Source of the DNA: Candidatus Falkowella caecavicola
GTDB taxonomy: Bacteria; Bacillota; Clostridia; Oscillospirales; Ruminococcaceae
Length of the DNA stretch: 64,000 nt
NCBI GenBank assembly: GCA_904420125.1
Contig: CAJFUK010000047.1
Span: forward strand, 1 to 64,000
Reading direction: 5' to 3'
This document shows, in pieces, positions 9,017 to 18,544 of the stretch. The notes under the pieces were generated by a model. That model ran no database searches. It worked only from the letters and a program-made list of their open reading frames with translations, and was not told the origin of the DNA. The first letter of the stretch is position 1; each line of letters starts with the position of its first letter. A program made the position numbers and the translations under genes.

Positions 9017-11245
9017 ATGGCATTTGAATATACAGCTTTTCAGGGAGAAAAGTGGAAAAGAGATATCAACGTACGCGACTTCATTGTCTCGAATTATACC
9101 CCCTACGACGGGGATGACAGCTTTCTGGCGCCGCCCACCGAGCGGACGCTGGCCCTCTGGGAACAGGTCAAAACACTCATGGAAAAAGAGCGGCAGGCCG
9201 GCGGTGTGCTGGATATTGATACCCACAATATTTCCACGGTTACGGCCCATGCACCCGGTTATATTGATCCATCTCTGGAGCAGATTGTCGGTTTGCAGAC
9301 CGACGCGCCCCTCAAACGGGCAATCATGCCCTTCGGCGGCATCCGGATGGTGCGTACTTCGCTGCAGGCCTATGGACGGGAAATGGATCCAGAGGTGGAA
9401 AACGTATTCAAGTACCGCAAGACGCATAATGACGGTGTATTCGACGCATATACGGATGATATGAAAAAAGCCCGGCATTCGGGTATCATTACCGGACTCC
9501 CGGATGCGTACGGGCGTGGCCGGATTATCGGCGATTATCGCCGAATTGCGCTGTATGGCATCGATTATTTGATTGCGCAGAAGAAAAAGGCAAAAGAAGA
9601 AATGGTCTTTGATATTGTTGACAGCCCGCTGATCCGCCAACGGGAAGAAATTTCCGAGCAGATCCGCGCCCTGGAATCCATCCGGCAGATGGCGGCAGCC
9701 TATGGCTACGATATTTCCGGTCCGGCGCAGGACGTCCGGGAGGCGATCCAGTGGACCTACTTCGGCTATCTGGCGGCTGTCAAGGATCAAAACGGCGCAG
9801 CCATGTCGCTGGGCCGTGTCTCCACTTTCCTGGATATCTATGCAGAACGGGATCTCAAAGAAGGCCGGTATACTGAATCCCAGATTCAGGAATTTGTCGA
9901 CCATTTTGTGATGAAGCTCCGGATGGTTCGCTTCCTGCGGACACCGGCCTATGACGAGCTTTTCTCCGGAGATCCGACCTGGGTAACAGAATCGCTGGGC
10001 GGTATGTGCACCGACGGCCGCCATATGGTGACCAAGATGTCCTTCCGTTTCCTCCATACCCTGACTAACCTTGGACCGGCGCCAGAACCTAACCTGACCA
10101 TCCTCTGGTCCCCCCGGCTGCCGGAGAATTTCAAGCGATTCTGTGCCAAACAGTCTATCGCGACGTCTTCGATCCAGTATGAAAATGACGAATTGATGCG
10201 GCCGTCCTTTGGGGACGACTACGGCATCGCCTGCTGCGTCTCCGCCATGCGGATCGGCAAGCAGATGCAGTTCTTCGGCGCGCGGGCAAACCTGGCCAAG
10301 GCACTGCTTTATGCGCTCAACGGCGGACGGGATGAAAAATCCGGTGAGCAGATCGCGCCGGTGACACGCCCGGTGACAGGAGACGTGCTTGACTATGCCG
10401 ACGTGATGGAAAAATTCGATCAAACCTGTGAATGGCTTTCTAAACTCTATATCAATACCCTGAATATCATTCACTATATGCATGATAAATACTGCTATGA
10501 AAAAGTCCAAATGGCACTGCATGACGAAGAGATCCTCCGGACGTCCGCCTGCGGACTCGCCGGCCTTTCGGTTGTCGTGGACAGCCTGTCTGCGATTAAA
10601 TATGCCAAGGTCAAACCCATCCGCAATGAAACCGGATTGATCGTAGATTTTGAAATTGAAGGGGATTATCCGAAATACGGAAATAATGACGACCGTGTAG
10701 ACGAGATCGCGATCAGCCTGGTTCAGAACTTTATGGAAAAGCTCTGCAAACACCGCACCTACCGCGAAAGCATTCCAACCATGTCGATCCTGACGATCAC
10801 TTCGAACGTTGTCTACGGCAAGAAGACGGGGTCAACCCCCGACGGCCGGAAGGCAGGCGAACCTTTTGCGCCGGGCGCAAACCCGATGCACGGACGGGAT
10901 TCCAATGGCTGCATTGCTTCCATGAAATCGGTTGCAAAACTTCCTTATGAATTTTCTGAAGACGGCATTTCCTATACCTTCTCGATTGTGCCCTCCGCGC
11001 TCGGCAAAGTCGAGAATGAAAAAGAAGAAAATCTGGTCACTCTGCTCGACGGCTATTTTACCGACGGCGGACACCATATCAACGTCAACGTTTTAAACCG
11101 TGAGGTGCTGGAAGACGCAATGGAACATCCGGAAAAATATCCGCAGCTCACCATCCGGGTTTCAGGCTATGCAGTCAACTTTATTAAGCTGACCCGCGAG
11201 CAGCAGCTCGACGTCATTCACCGGACATTCCATACCCGGTTTTAA
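9017..11245 (+). CDS. pflB: formate acetyltransferase (pyruvate formate-lyase)
   Basis: Glycyl-radical enzyme cleaving pyruvate with CoA to acetyl-CoA and formate in anaerobic fermentation. The 742 residues match the family. The catalytic cysteine pair is at 406-407 ([10 protein letters not shown]) and the radical glycine is Gly 717 in RVSGYAVNF near the C terminus. Substrate-binding features such as the GGIRMV and TGSTPDGRK segments are present. I use ATG 9017, with AAGAAAGGAA upstream, rather than the TTG eight codons earlier. The activase gene follows directly, after a palindrome. The radical glycine makes the enzyme oxygen-labile, in keeping with an anaerobe. Confidence 0.97.
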   Translation: MAFEYTAFQGEKWKRDINVRDFIVSNYTPYDGDDSFLAPPTERTLALWEQVKTLMEKERQAGGVLDIDTHNISTVTAHAPGYIDPSLEQIVGLQTDAPLKRAIMPFGGIRMVRTSLQAYGREMDPEVENVFKYRKTHNDGVFDAYTDDMKKARHSGIITGLPDAYGRGRIIGDYRRIALYGIDYLIAQKKKAKEEMVFDIVDSPLIRQREEISEQIRALESIRQMAAAYGYDISGPAQDVREAIQWTYFGYLAAVKDQNGAAMSLGRVSTFLDIYAERDLKEGRYTESQIQEFVDHFVMKLRMVRFLRTPAYDELFSGDPTWVTESLGGMCTDGRHMVTKMSFRFLHTLTNLGPAPEPNLTILWSPRLPENFKRFCAKQSIATSSIQYENDELMRPSFGDDYGIACCVSAMRIGKQMQFFGARANLAKALLYALNGGRDEKSGEQIAPVTRPVTGDVLDYADVMEKFDQTCEWLSKLYINTLNIIHYMHDKYCYEKVQMALHDEEILRTSACGLAGLSVVVDSLSAIKYAKVKPIRNETGLIVDFEIEGDYPKYGNNDDRVDEIAISLVQNFMEKLCKHRTYRESIPTMSILTITSNVVYGKKTGSTPDGRKAGEPFAPGANPMHGRDSNGCIASMKSVAKLPYEFSEDGISYTFSIVPSALGKVENEKEENLVTLLDGYFTDGGHHINVNVLNREVLEDAMEHPEKYPQLTIRVSGYAVNFIKLTREQQLDVIHRTFHTRF

Positions 11246-11253
11246 CGCAGTGC

Positions 11254-11287
11254 ATATAGAGCGGCAGGGATCCCTGCCGCTCTATAT
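11254..11287 (+). other. 34-bp perfect palindrome between pflB and pflA
   Basis: Two 17-bp arms (11254-11270 and 11271-11287) are exact reverse complements with no spacer. No T run follows, so it is not a standard terminator. It lies 8 bp after the pflB stop and 26 bp before the pflA start, fitting a role in mRNA stabilisation, processing or partial termination. Confidence 0.7.
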
Positions 11288-11313
11288 TATCAAAAAAGAA
11301 AGGATGAACGGAA

Positions 11314-12048
11314 TTGGCGGAAAGTATTACGGGAAGAATCCATTCCCTGGAAAGTTTCGGTGCAGTGGATGGACCGGGCGTACGGTTTGTCGTGTTTATG
11401 CAGGGCTGCCCCCTTCGCTGCCGGTTCTGTCATAATCCCGACACCTGGGCGACGCGGGATGGGGAAGAAATTTCCGCTGCTGCGCTGGTACAGAAAATCC
11501 TGGGGTATAAAAACTTTATCAAAAAGGGCGGCGTGACCCTGTCGGGCGGGGAACCGCTTTTACAGCCGGCTTTTGCCGCTGAGGTGCTGCGGCTCTGTCG
11601 GGAAAACGGCCTGCATACGGCGGTGGATACCTCCGGATGCATTCCCCTCAAAACAGCCAAACCAGTGATTGATGCGGCGGATATGCTGCTGCTGGACATT
11701 AAGGATATCGATACGGAAGATGCCAAAAACCTAACCGGGAGAGGAAATGAAGACGCATTGGAAATTCTCCGTTACTGCGAGCAGATCGGCCGCCGGGTCT
11801 GGATTCGTCATGTGCTCCTTCCCGGCTACACCCTGCAGGCAGAAAAATTGGAACGGCTGGCTGCATTTCTGTCGGGATTTACCTGTATTGAAAAGGTAGA
11901 GCTTTTGCCGTTTCATAAAATGGGGGAATACAAATGGGAAGAACTGGGCGAGGCTTATACACTGGCCGACACGCCGGTCCCCACGCTGGAAGAAGTGGAA
12001 GCCGCCAGGGAAATTATCCGGCGGCATGGGCTATCGCTGCATCAATAA
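11314..12048 (+). CDS. pflA: pyruvate formate-lyase-activating enzyme
   Basis: Radical SAM enzyme that installs the glycyl radical on PflB using S-adenosylmethionine and a [4Fe-4S] cluster. The cluster cysteines are Cys 32, Cys 36 and Cys 39 in GCPLRCRFC, the CX3CX2C pattern; GVTLSGGEPLLQP is the SAM-binding GGE motif, and LLPFHKMGEYKWEELG is typical of the family C terminus. 244 residues. The start is TTG 11314, nine bases after AGAAAGGA; no ATG or GTG nearby gives the family N terminus. It shares the pflB promoter, with the palindrome between the two probably lowering its expression relative to pflB. Confidence 0.96.
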   Translation: MAESITGRIHSLESFGAVDGPGVRFVVFMQGCPLRCRFCHNPDTWATRDGEEISAAALVQKILGYKNFIKKGGVTLSGGEPLLQPAFAAEVLRLCRENGLHTAVDTSGCIPLKTAKPVIDAADMLLLDIKDIDTEDAKNLTGRGNEDALEILRYCEQIGRRVWIRHVLLPGYTLQAEKLERLAAFLSGFTCIEKVELLPFHKMGEYKWEELGEAYTLADTPVPTLEEVEAAREIIRRHGLSLHQ

Positions 12049-12139
12049 GATACCGGCTGCCGGAAGAGCAGATGAGACAGTCGGGTGTACGGTTTTGAAG
12101 GATGCGTTAAGAACAAACTGCCGGACGGTAAACCCGGTT

Positions 12140-12187
12140 ATAAAAAGACACGGGGAAAAGCGATCGCTTTTCCCCGTGTCTTTTTAT
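12140..12187. terminator. 48-bp perfect palindromic terminator
   Basis: The sequence is an uninterrupted 24-bp inverted repeat centred between 12163 and 12164, bounded by A5 and T5 runs. It functions as a terminator in both directions: for pflA on the plus strand and potentially for minus-strand transcripts from 12.4-13.8 kb. Confidence 0.9.
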
Positions 12188-12272
12188 CGCTTGCCGTTTA
12201 AGAGCAGAGGCAACCGGAAAACCTGCCTTAAAAAATTTTTTCAGGTCTTTTATGCGGATATCCCTTAAACAA

Positions 12273-12344
12273 AGCGCAAGCGGGAAGCGCAAGCGGGAAG
12301 CGCAAGTGGGCCTGTTGCAAAATGAAATTGTTTGCAACAGGCCC
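12273..12344. repeat. 13-bp tandem repeats abutting a 14-bp stem-loop
   Basis: Three near-identical 13-bp units (AGCGCAAGCGGGA type) run 12273-12311, the third with a T in place of C. They run into a stem of 14 bp (12308-12321 with 12331-12344, 9-nt loop). No T run follows on either strand. Located downstream of the minus-strand zinc-ribbon gene ending at 12440. Confidence 0.75.
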
Positions 12345-12439
12345 TGGCCGCATGTATTTTTATATTCTGTAACTGGCCGCCTCATGATACGAGGCTTTCC
12401 CGGGAAAAAGCCGGTCGGGGAAACGCAGCCGCGTTTTTA

Positions 12440-12802
12440 TCAGATATAGTGTCCGGGAAAAGAGACGAGGCTGGCAATCAAAAAGGCATAGACAATGATC
12501 AGAATAACAGTCAGCGCAGCAGAGACGATCACGCCGATCAGCGCGCCTTTGCCCGCTGATTTGGCCCGGAGCGGCAGGGTTTCCCGCCAGACCAGATAGA
12601 GGATCAGTCCCACAAGGGGAAAGAAAAAGGACAGAACCAGGAACCCGGTCGACGGCGCATCCTGGACACAGGTGCCTGTCGGCGCAACTGGCTGCTGCAC
12701 AACGCCGGAGAAGGATGAGGCGCCGCCTGAAATCTGCGCGCCACAATGGGGACAGAATTTTGCGTCTTCCGACAGAGATTTACCGCATGATGTACAGAAC
12801 AT
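12440..12802 (-). CDS. zinc-ribbon membrane protein
   Basis: A 120-residue protein with an N-terminal double-cysteine zinc ribbon (MFCTSCGKSL, then FCPHCGAQI; CX2C...CX2C at residues 3-22), a low-complexity linker rich in Ser, Val and Gln, and two hydrophobic stretches (about 52-71 and 85-112). The arrangement, cytoplasmic zinc ribbon plus membrane helices, is widespread in Firmicutes and has no assigned reaction. It begins at ATG 12802 and lies downstream of a second zinc-ribbon membrane gene in the same orientation, so the pair may be cotranscribed. Confidence 0.8.
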   Translation of the reverse strand: MFCTSCGKSLSEDAKFCPHCGAQISGGASSFSGVVQQPVAPTGTCVQDAPSTGFLVLSFFFPLVGLILYLVWRETLPLRAKSAGKGALIGVIVSAALTVILIIVYAFLIASLVSFPGHYI

Positions 12803-12942
12803 AATGTATTTCCTCCTTATTTTTCTTTTTTATACAGAACGATATAGAACACACAGAATACACAAAATACACAAGTGATGGCGCCCGAATACGCTCGACC
12901 GTCCGGGAAAGCCCAAAGGGAATGATATTGGACAGGGCCGCA

Positions 12943-13746
12943 TCAAACCTCCGGCGCGGGCGTGGGAGAAGGGGCCGGAGACGGGGTTGAAGCGGGGATT
13001 CTGTCCCTCTTCCGGTTTTGCTTCCAGAGCCCCCAGGACAGCAGGCCGCAGCAGCATCCGGTCAGCAGGTTAAACATCAAATCCAGCCCAATGGCAAGAC
13101 CGGAATCGTCCCAAAGAGTGTATATATCGACAGTATACAGAGGAACGCGTACGACCACCATCACGACAGTGAGTCCAACCCGAACGGCGCAAAGGACCCA
13201 TATCAGGATCAGGAGGATTTTCCGGTTTTTCAGCTTTTTCAGATTGCCCAGCGCCAGCAGCCAATAGAATACCGCCAGCAGGATTTCCACTGCCAGCAAC
13301 AGCAGGAGGAGACGGTTGGAGTTGGTCAACAGGCCTTCGATCGGCATATATGGATCCCGCAACAGGTCCCATACCTCCGCAGCGCGGGGCAAGACCAGCA
13401 CGCTGACCGCAACCGCAGTCAGGATCGCTTTCGGTCGGATATCCGCCGCGCCGAAAGCCAGGCCGAACGCCGTCATGACCGCAGTGGAAAGAAGAAGCAT
13501 GATCGTGGCCAGCACCCGGTCATTCTGGAAAAAGAACAGGAATAAGTAACCCGGCAACAGAAAGCTCAGCAGAATACAGGCTGTCCAGCGAAGTCCCGGC
13601 AACAGGAGGGATTCCGACTTTCGGCCACGCCTGTAAGGAGACTGGGGCGCCTGCTGCCGCACCTGTACCGGCCTGACAACGGGAGCGCCGCAGTATTTAC
13701 AAAATCTCCCGCCGGATAAAGGTTTACCGCACGATTGACAAAACAT
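12943..13746 (-). CDS. zinc-ribbon multi-pass membrane protein
   Basis: 267 residues starting at ATG 13746, chosen because GGGAGG lies just upstream and because the zinc ribbon then begins at residue 2 as in its neighbour; a longer ORF to 13794 lacks a ribosome site. N-terminal MFCQSCGKPL and FCKYCGAP form the CX2C pairs, followed by a basic linker (QSPYRRGRK) and about six hydrophobic helices. The C terminus is a proline/serine-rich tail (SPAPSPTPAP). Function unknown. The ribbon resembles that of the following gene, suggesting paralogy of this domain at least. Confidence 0.75.
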   Translation of the reverse strand: MFCQSCGKPLSGGRFCKYCGAPVVRPVQVRQQAPQSPYRRGRKSESLLLPGLRWTACILLSFLLPGYLFLFFFQNDRVLATIMLLLSTAVMTAFGLAFGAADIRPKAILTAVAVSVLVLPRAAEVWDLLRDPYMPIEGLLTNSNRLLLLLLAVEILLAVFYWLLALGNLKKLKNRKILLILIWVLCAVRVGLTVVMVVVRVPLYTVDIYTLWDDSGLAIGLDLMFNLLTGCCCGLLSWGLWKQNRKRDRIPASTPSPAPSPTPAPEV

Positions 13747-13836
13747 ATCATACCCTCCCTTACTGTCCCGCCGTCGGGCGGTTGTTTCCTGCACAAAAGT
13801 GCGGAGACAGAAAAAAAGTAGAAAATCTAAGAAAAA

Positions 13837-15114
13837 TCAGAGAAATTGGTTCATAACCAGTCCCGTGATGAGTTTGGGGTAAAAATAGGTGCTCTTCTGG
13901 GGCATTTTTTCCCCAGCCAGCGCCACGTCCCGGATTTCTGAGACTTTCGTGGGATTCAGCAGGAAGCAGCAGTCTGCTTCTTTGCTGTCAACCGCTCCAA
14001 CCGCTTCCTGCGCCGAACGGGTATAGGTCAGGTTAATCTGCGCGGCCATGTTGGCCTTGTCGATCCCCAGGATCTGCTCCAGAATCAAGGTATGCAGAAC
14101 GCTGACATCCAGTCCGCGGTAAGCAGCGCTGGCATCCGGAAGAAAGCCTTCCATCGCATTGGTATCCCGCAGAACCATCAGATGGAACTCGCTGCCGGCA
14201 TACAGGACAAAAGCGGTCTTTCCCGCGGTATACGCCGCCTCCAGCATTTGTTCCGCTTCCGCCCGGCCCGCGCAGGGCATACTGTCAAAACAGGCCCTGG
14301 ATTTCTCCAGAAGATCTTCCGAAGAAAAGTGGGGAAGTTCCCGGACCACACGATGGGTCGGCAGGACAACCAGCCCTGTGTTCTCCATATCCACCAGCAT
14401 CATCATGACATCATTGGCCGGGTGGCTGTCTTCGGTCACAATCCCCTGTTCCCGGAGATGATTCCGGTAATTGAGCGCGGTTTCATACCGGTGATGGCCG
14501 TCCGCAATATACAGCTTTTTATCCGCAAAGAGACTGCGCAGCGCGGCGATCGCTGCCGGGTCATACACCGGCCAGAGCCGCTGAACAACCCCTGCATAAT
14601 CGGTAAAAGATATCTCCGGCTCACAGGCGGAATACTGACGCAGCAGGTTTTCCACCGAGCCGTCATCATTATACAAAGAGTATATTTGGCTGAAATTACA
14701 ACCAGTTGCATCCATCAAATGAAACCGGTCTGCTTTCGCCTTGGAGAGGGTTTCCTCATGCGGCAGCACGATCCCTTTGGAAAATTCCTCCAGATGAACC
14801 AGAGAAATTACGCCCCGAAAACGTTTGATCTCCCCGGCGATCTCGAATTCTTCTTCATAAATATAGATGCCTTCCTGTGCGTCCCGCTCCAGAATCCCTT
14901 CCTGTAACCACTGGCGAAGGGTTTCACCGGCGGTCCGGTACGGGTCGGCCCCCTCTTTGGGCAGCTCCAGCCGGATAATATTATACGGATTTTTTTTCAG
15001 AAATGCCCTGCGTTCGTCCTCACTGATGATATCATAGGGCGGACAGCAGAGCGCTGCAATGTCTCCCGCACGATCTGTGAAACGCAGCGCGCGGAATCCT
15101 TTGATTTCTGCCAT
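13837..15114 (-). CDS. DUF1015 family protein
   Basis: 425 residues of the DUF1015 (SerB-cluster-associated) family, whose biochemical role is not established. Diagnostic stretches are LCCPPYDIISEDER near the N terminus, YIYEEEFEI, and the IADGHHRYETALNYR segment with a His-rich motif, followed by MMLVDMENTGLVVLPTHRVV. Start: ATG 15114 is seven bases after AAGGAGG; the ATG two codons upstream is too close to the ribosome site. It has its own promoter and stands divergent from the ABC exporter operon. In many Clostridia a relative neighbours serine or phosphoglycerate genes; here it does not. Confidence 0.9.
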   Translation of the reverse strand: MAEIKGFRALRFTDRAGDIAALCCPPYDIISEDERRAFLKKNPYNIIRLELPKEGADPYRTAGETLRQWLQEGILERDAQEGIYIYEEEFEIAGEIKRFRGVISLVHLEEFSKGIVLPHEETLSKAKADRFHLMDATGCNFSQIYSLYNDDGSVENLLRQYSACEPEISFTDYAGVVQRLWPVYDPAAIAALRSLFADKKLYIADGHHRYETALNYRNHLREQGIVTEDSHPANDVMMMLVDMENTGLVVLPTHRVVRELPHFSSEDLLEKSRACFDSMPCAGRAEAEQMLEAAYTAGKTAFVLYAGSEFHLMVLRDTNAMEGFLPDASAAYRGLDVSVLHTLILEQILGIDKANMAAQINLTYTRSAQEAVGAVDSKEADCCFLLNPTKVSEIRDVALAGEKMPQKSTYFYPKLITGLVMNQFL

Positions 15115-15154
15115 ATTCATGCCTCCTTGCAAATTGAACCGATTGTCTAATATT

Positions 15155-15183
15155 ATCCTATCATAATTTAGGGCATTTGTAAA
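15155..15183 (-). promoter_or_regulatory. predicted promoter of the DUF1015 gene
   Basis: On the minus strand TTTACA (15183-15178), 17-bp spacer, TAGGAT (15160-15155), about 40 bp upstream of the start codon. Confidence 0.7.
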
Positions 15184-15263
15184 ACAAAGTTTGATAAAAA
15201 AAGGGAAAAAACTGTCATTTTGACGGACGTTCATTTTTTGTTCACATTTCCAACACTTTTATC

Positions 15264-15272
15264 TGTTATAAT
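15264..15272 (+). promoter_or_regulatory. extended -10 promoter of the Gld-like ABC operon
   Basis: TGT-TATAAT at 15264-15272 is a textbook extended -10; no good -35 lies at 17 bp. It is about 95 bp upstream of the ATPase start codon. Confidence 0.55.
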
Positions 15273-15368
15273 AAGGAACGCAAAAACTGCTCCTTATCCC
15301 TGGTACGGACTGGCTGTCCGCCAGTACAGGGACCCGGAGGGAACGAATAAATGCAGGAGGGAAACCGA

Positions 15369-16367
15369 ATGATTGAGGTGAAAAACCTGACCAAACGATA
15401 TGGCAGCACGGCTGCAGTGGACGATATATCGTTTAACCTGTCGGAAGGAGAAATCCTGGGATTCCTCGGCCCAAACGGCGCCGGAAAATCCACGACCATG
15501 AATATTCTGACAGGCTATCTTTCATCCACAAGCGGCACCGTGACCGTCAATGGCTATGACATATTGGAAAATCCGCAGGAGGCCAAACGCTGCATCGGCT
15601 ATCTGCCCGAACAGCCGCCGTTATATCTGGATATGACGGTCAAATCCTATCTGGACTTTGTATTTGATTTAAAACAGGCAAAGCTTCCCCGACACGCGCA
15701 TATTCAGGAAGTCTGCCAGCTGGTGGGAATTTCCCATGTATACAAGCGGATGATCAAGCATCTTTCCAAAGGCTACCGGCAGCGGGTTGGGCTGGCACAG
15801 GCCCTGATCGGCAATCCGAAAGTGCTGGTGCTGGACGAGCCGACCGTTGGGCTGGACCCGGGACAGATCATTGAGATCCGGAACATGATTAAGGCTTTAA
15901 GCAGCCGGCATACCATCATCCTCTCGTCCCATATTTTGTCCGAAATCCAGGCGACCTGCGACCGGATCATCATCATCAACCAGGGCAAACTGGTCGCTGA
16001 CGACAAAGCTGAGAACCTGTCCAAAAAGTTCAGCGACGATCACAGTCTGGCGCTCCGGACAGAAGGGCCGGTTCCAGAAATAAAGACCGCGCTTCAGGCG
16101 CTTCCTGGCGTGCAATCTGTTCGTTTTGACGGCGAGGTCAGCCCCGGAGAAGTTGTATTCTCGTTAAGTGCCGAGGAAGGAACGGATATCCGAAAGGATG
16201 TTTTCCATCTCATGGTGGAGAAAAACTGGCCGATTCTGGAGATGAAAAGCCGTGAGCTGACTCTGGAGGAAATTTTCCTCAAGCTGACCAGCAGCGATCA
16301 GACGTCTCTTCCCGCTCCGGAAGAGACGGAACAGACAACGGAAAAAGGAGGGGATATGCCATGCTGA
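15369..16367 (+). CDS. ABC transporter ATP-binding protein (GldA-like)
   Basis: ATPase of an ABC-2-type exporter. 332 residues, with Walker A GPNGAGKST at 34-42, signature LSKGYRQRVGLAQAL, Walker B VLVLDEPTVGLDP and an H-loop in ILSSHILSE. The roughly 100-residue C-terminal extension is of the GldA/CcmA type. ATG 15369 follows GGAGG at eight bases; an ATG six codons upstream overlaps that ribosome site. It is first of a four-gene operon with overlapping junctions: permease, GldG-like and DUF4340 proteins. The same gene set is found in gliding bacteria and in many non-gliding Firmicutes, where the substrate is unknown. Confidence 0.93.
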   Translation: MIEVKNLTKRYGSTAAVDDISFNLSEGEILGFLGPNGAGKSTTMNILTGYLSSTSGTVTVNGYDILENPQEAKRCIGYLPEQPPLYLDMTVKSYLDFVFDLKQAKLPRHAHIQEVCQLVGISHVYKRMIKHLSKGYRQRVGLAQALIGNPKVLVLDEPTVGLDPGQIIEIRNMIKALSSRHTIILSSHILSEIQATCDRIIIINQGKLVADDKAENLSKKFSDDHSLALRTEGPVPEIKTALQALPGVQSVRFDGEVSPGEVVFSLSAEEGTDIRKDVFHLMVEKNWPILEMKSRELTLEEIFLKLTSSDQTSLPAPEETEQTTEKGGDMPC

Positions 16368-17062
16368 CGATTCTGCGGCGTGAGCTGAACTCATATTTTA
16401 CTTCGGCCATCGGATATATCTATCTGGCTGTGTTCTATTTCTTTTCGGGATACTTCTTTCAGTCCGTGATTTCTATTAATTCAACCGATCTGAGTTCGGT
16501 CTTCCTTTCTCTGTTCCTGGTTTTGATGTTTATCGTCCCGATTCTCACCATGCGTCTGATGAGCGAAGACATGAAACTCCGCACCGATCAGCTTCTGCTG
16601 ACGGCGCCGCTGAGCCTGTCGGGGCTGGTCTATGGAAAATTCCTGGCTGCGCTGACTCTGTTTGCCGCGGGTACAGGTATCACGCTGATCTATGCCGTGG
16701 TGCTCAGCGCTTTTCAGGTCATGGAATGGACGGTAATCGTCGGCAATATCCTGGGGCTACTGCTGTTAGGCGCAGCGCTGATTTCAATTGGCCTGTTCAT
16801 CTCCTCCCTGACCGAGAATCAGGTGATTGCGGCCGTCGGCGGATTTGCTGTGATGCTGATGCTGATGATTATGGACGCCATTGCAGGCTCGGTGCCGGTT
16901 GCATTTTTATCAGAACTGTTGTATAAAATCTCCTTTATGACCCGTTATGCGCCGTTTACAACCGGGATCTTGAATCTTTCCAACGTACTGTATTTCCTCA
17001 GCGTCGCGGTCATCTTTAACTTCCTGACCGTCCGAGTGCTGGAGAAAAAGCGCTGGAGCTAA
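16361..17062 (+). CDS. ABC-2 type permease (GldF-like)
   Basis: 233-residue membrane permease with six predicted helices and the N-terminal RRELNSYFTSAIGYIYLA, typical of the GldF family. It starts at ATG 16361 inside the last codons of the ATPase gene (7-base overlap), preceded by AAAAGGAGG. The MRLMSEDMKLRTDQLLLTAP stretch is the conserved first cytoplasmic loop. It should form the membrane channel for the adjacent ATPase, together with the GldG-like protein. Confidence 0.92.
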   Translation: MLTILRRELNSYFTSAIGYIYLAVFYFFSGYFFQSVISINSTDLSSVFLSLFLVLMFIVPILTMRLMSEDMKLRTDQLLLTAPLSLSGLVYGKFLAALTLFAAGTGITLIYAVVLSAFQVMEWTVIVGNILGLLLLGAALISIGLFISSLTENQVIAAVGGFAVMLMLMIMDAIAGSVPVAFLSELLYKISFMTRYAPFTTGILNLSNVLYFLSVAVIFNFLTVRVLEKKRWS

Positions 17063-17077
17063 AGGAGGAAACCGGAA

Positions 17078-18544
17078 ATGAATATTTTTAAAAGCCGTAA
17101 ATTTAAACATGGTAGCCTGGCAACGGCGCTGACGGTCTGTCTGATTGCAGCGGTCGTGCTGGTGAACGTTGTCGCAACCCTTCTGTTGGAACGGTTCCCC
17201 TGGTCCATTGACCTGACCGGTTCCGGCAACTATTCCCTGAGCGAGGAAGCCATCGAATTTGCCGAACAGGTGCAGGAAGAGGTTACAATTACCGTCTTAT
17301 ATGACAAACAGCAATTTGCCAACCTCGGCGGGTATTATGAGCAATGTCAGATTCTGATGGAGCAGTTCCCCCAGTATAACCCCAACATCAAGATCCGGTA
17401 TATGGATTTGTATGAACATCCGGAGTTTGAGAGCCAGTATCCGAATCTCAATCTGGAAATGGGGAACGTGATTGTAGAATCCGCCCGGAGAACAAAACTG
17501 CTGACTTTTTATGACCTGCTTTCCTTTGTATATAACTCCACCACGCAACAGGTTATGATCGCCGGGTCAACCACAGAACAGGCGATTGTCAGCGCGCTTT
17601 TGTATGTCACCGACGAAAATCCGGCGACCGTCTCGGTTCTCACCGGACATGAAGAAACCGATCTGACCGCACTGACCAATATTCTTGCATCCAACTCCTA
17701 TCAGGTCGTTACCCAGAATATCCTGCGGGAACAGATCAATCCGGAGGCCGATATGGTGGTGATCTGCGCGCCGATGACCGATTACACCGACGAGGAGATG
17801 AAAAAGCTCGACGCTTATCTGAATAACGACGGCCAGTTCGGAAAAAATCTGATCTATATCGCGTCGGCCGATCAGTCCCTGGAGGCACTGCCCAACCTGA
17901 TGGCATTCCTGGAAGAATGGGGAATTGCCGTTACCGACAATCTCCTGGTGGAAACCGATACAAGCATGATGTACTACAATGAATTTTTCTCGCTGCAGAG
18001 TATTGCCAGCAATTCTGACTACAGCCATGTCATCGAAGATACCTCCGGCTATTTTGTCGCGCCCTACAGCCGGGAAGTGGAGACCCTCTTCTCCAGCGAT
18101 CAGAACCGGAAAACACAGGTTCTGATCCAGTCGAGCGAGTCAACCGTCCTTCTGCCCTATGACCGCCTGACCGAGGGCGGTGAGACCTGGGATCCGTCCA
18201 CGGCGGAGAAAAAACAGGCGGCGACTGCTGCAGTCGGCCTCCGTTCCGCCACTGGCGCATCCGATGAGATCTCCCGAGTCTTTGTCTTTGGTTCTGCACA
18301 GAGTTTTGACCAGAGCATCCTTTCTGCTGCTGCGTTTAACAATGCCGAATATATTCTGGGCTTATTCAACACGATCTTTGATAAGGAAGATACCATCCAG
18401 ATTGTTGCAAAAGAGCTGGGCGGTTTGAGCCTGAACCTCTCCGCGCAGTCCATTCAAGTACTGACCGTCACCTTTATGTTTATCGTGCCGATTCTGGTTC
18501 TGGCGGCGGGGATCGGTGTATGGTTCTACAGGAGGCACTTATGA
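17078..18544 (+). CDS. GldG-like ABC-type uncharacterised transport system protein
   Basis: 488 residues: a short cytoplasmic N terminus, one membrane helix (about 14-36), a large extracytoplasmic domain, and a C-terminal helix (about 463-483) followed by a basic tail. The extracellular part has the GldG pattern: DLTGSGNYSLSEEAIEF, a thioredoxin-like region with VTITVLYDKQQF, and VSVLTGHEETDL in the middle. ATG 17078 has AAAGGAGG upstream. It lies 15 bp after the permease and overlaps the next gene by four bases (ATGA). Function: presumed partner subunit of the exporter; direct evidence exists only for relatives in gliding bacteria. Confidence 0.88.
   Translation: MNIFKSRKFKHGSLATALTVCLIAAVVLVNVVATLLLERFPWSIDLTGSGNYSLSEEAIEFAEQVQEEVTITVLYDKQQFANLGGYYEQCQILMEQFPQYNPNIKIRYMDLYEHPEFESQYPNLNLEMGNVIVESARRTKLLTFYDLLSFVYNSTTQQVMIAGSTTEQAIVSALLYVTDENPATVSVLTGHEETDLTALTNILASNSYQVVTQNILREQINPEADMVVICAPMTDYTDEEMKKLDAYLNNDGQFGKNLIYIASADQSLEALPNLMAFLEEWGIAVTDNLLVETDTSMMYYNEFFSLQSIASNSDYSHVIEDTSGYFVAPYSREVETLFSSDQNRKTQVLIQSSESTVLLPYDRLTEGGETWDPSTAEKKQAATAAVGLRSATGASDEISRVFVFGSAQSFDQSILSAAAFNNAEYILGLFNTIFDKEDTIQIVAKELGGLSLNLSAQSIQVLTVTFMFIVPILVLAAGIGVWFYRRHL

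Noticed and set aside
8882-10753. Long minus-strand ORF across pflB
   Set aside because: Antisense shadow of pflB; the plus strand has the family motifs, promoter and ribosome site.
11254-11287. Palindrome as a standard Rho-independent terminator of pflB
   Set aside because: No T run follows and the activase gene starts 26 bp later with no promoter seen between.
12273-12311. Short tandem repeats as a CRISPR array
   Set aside because: Units are 13 bp and contiguous with no spacers, and no cas genes are near.
15285-15345. Leader structure upstream of the ABC operon as a riboswitch
   Set aside because: Only short imperfect arms are present; no known riboswitch core could be recognised.
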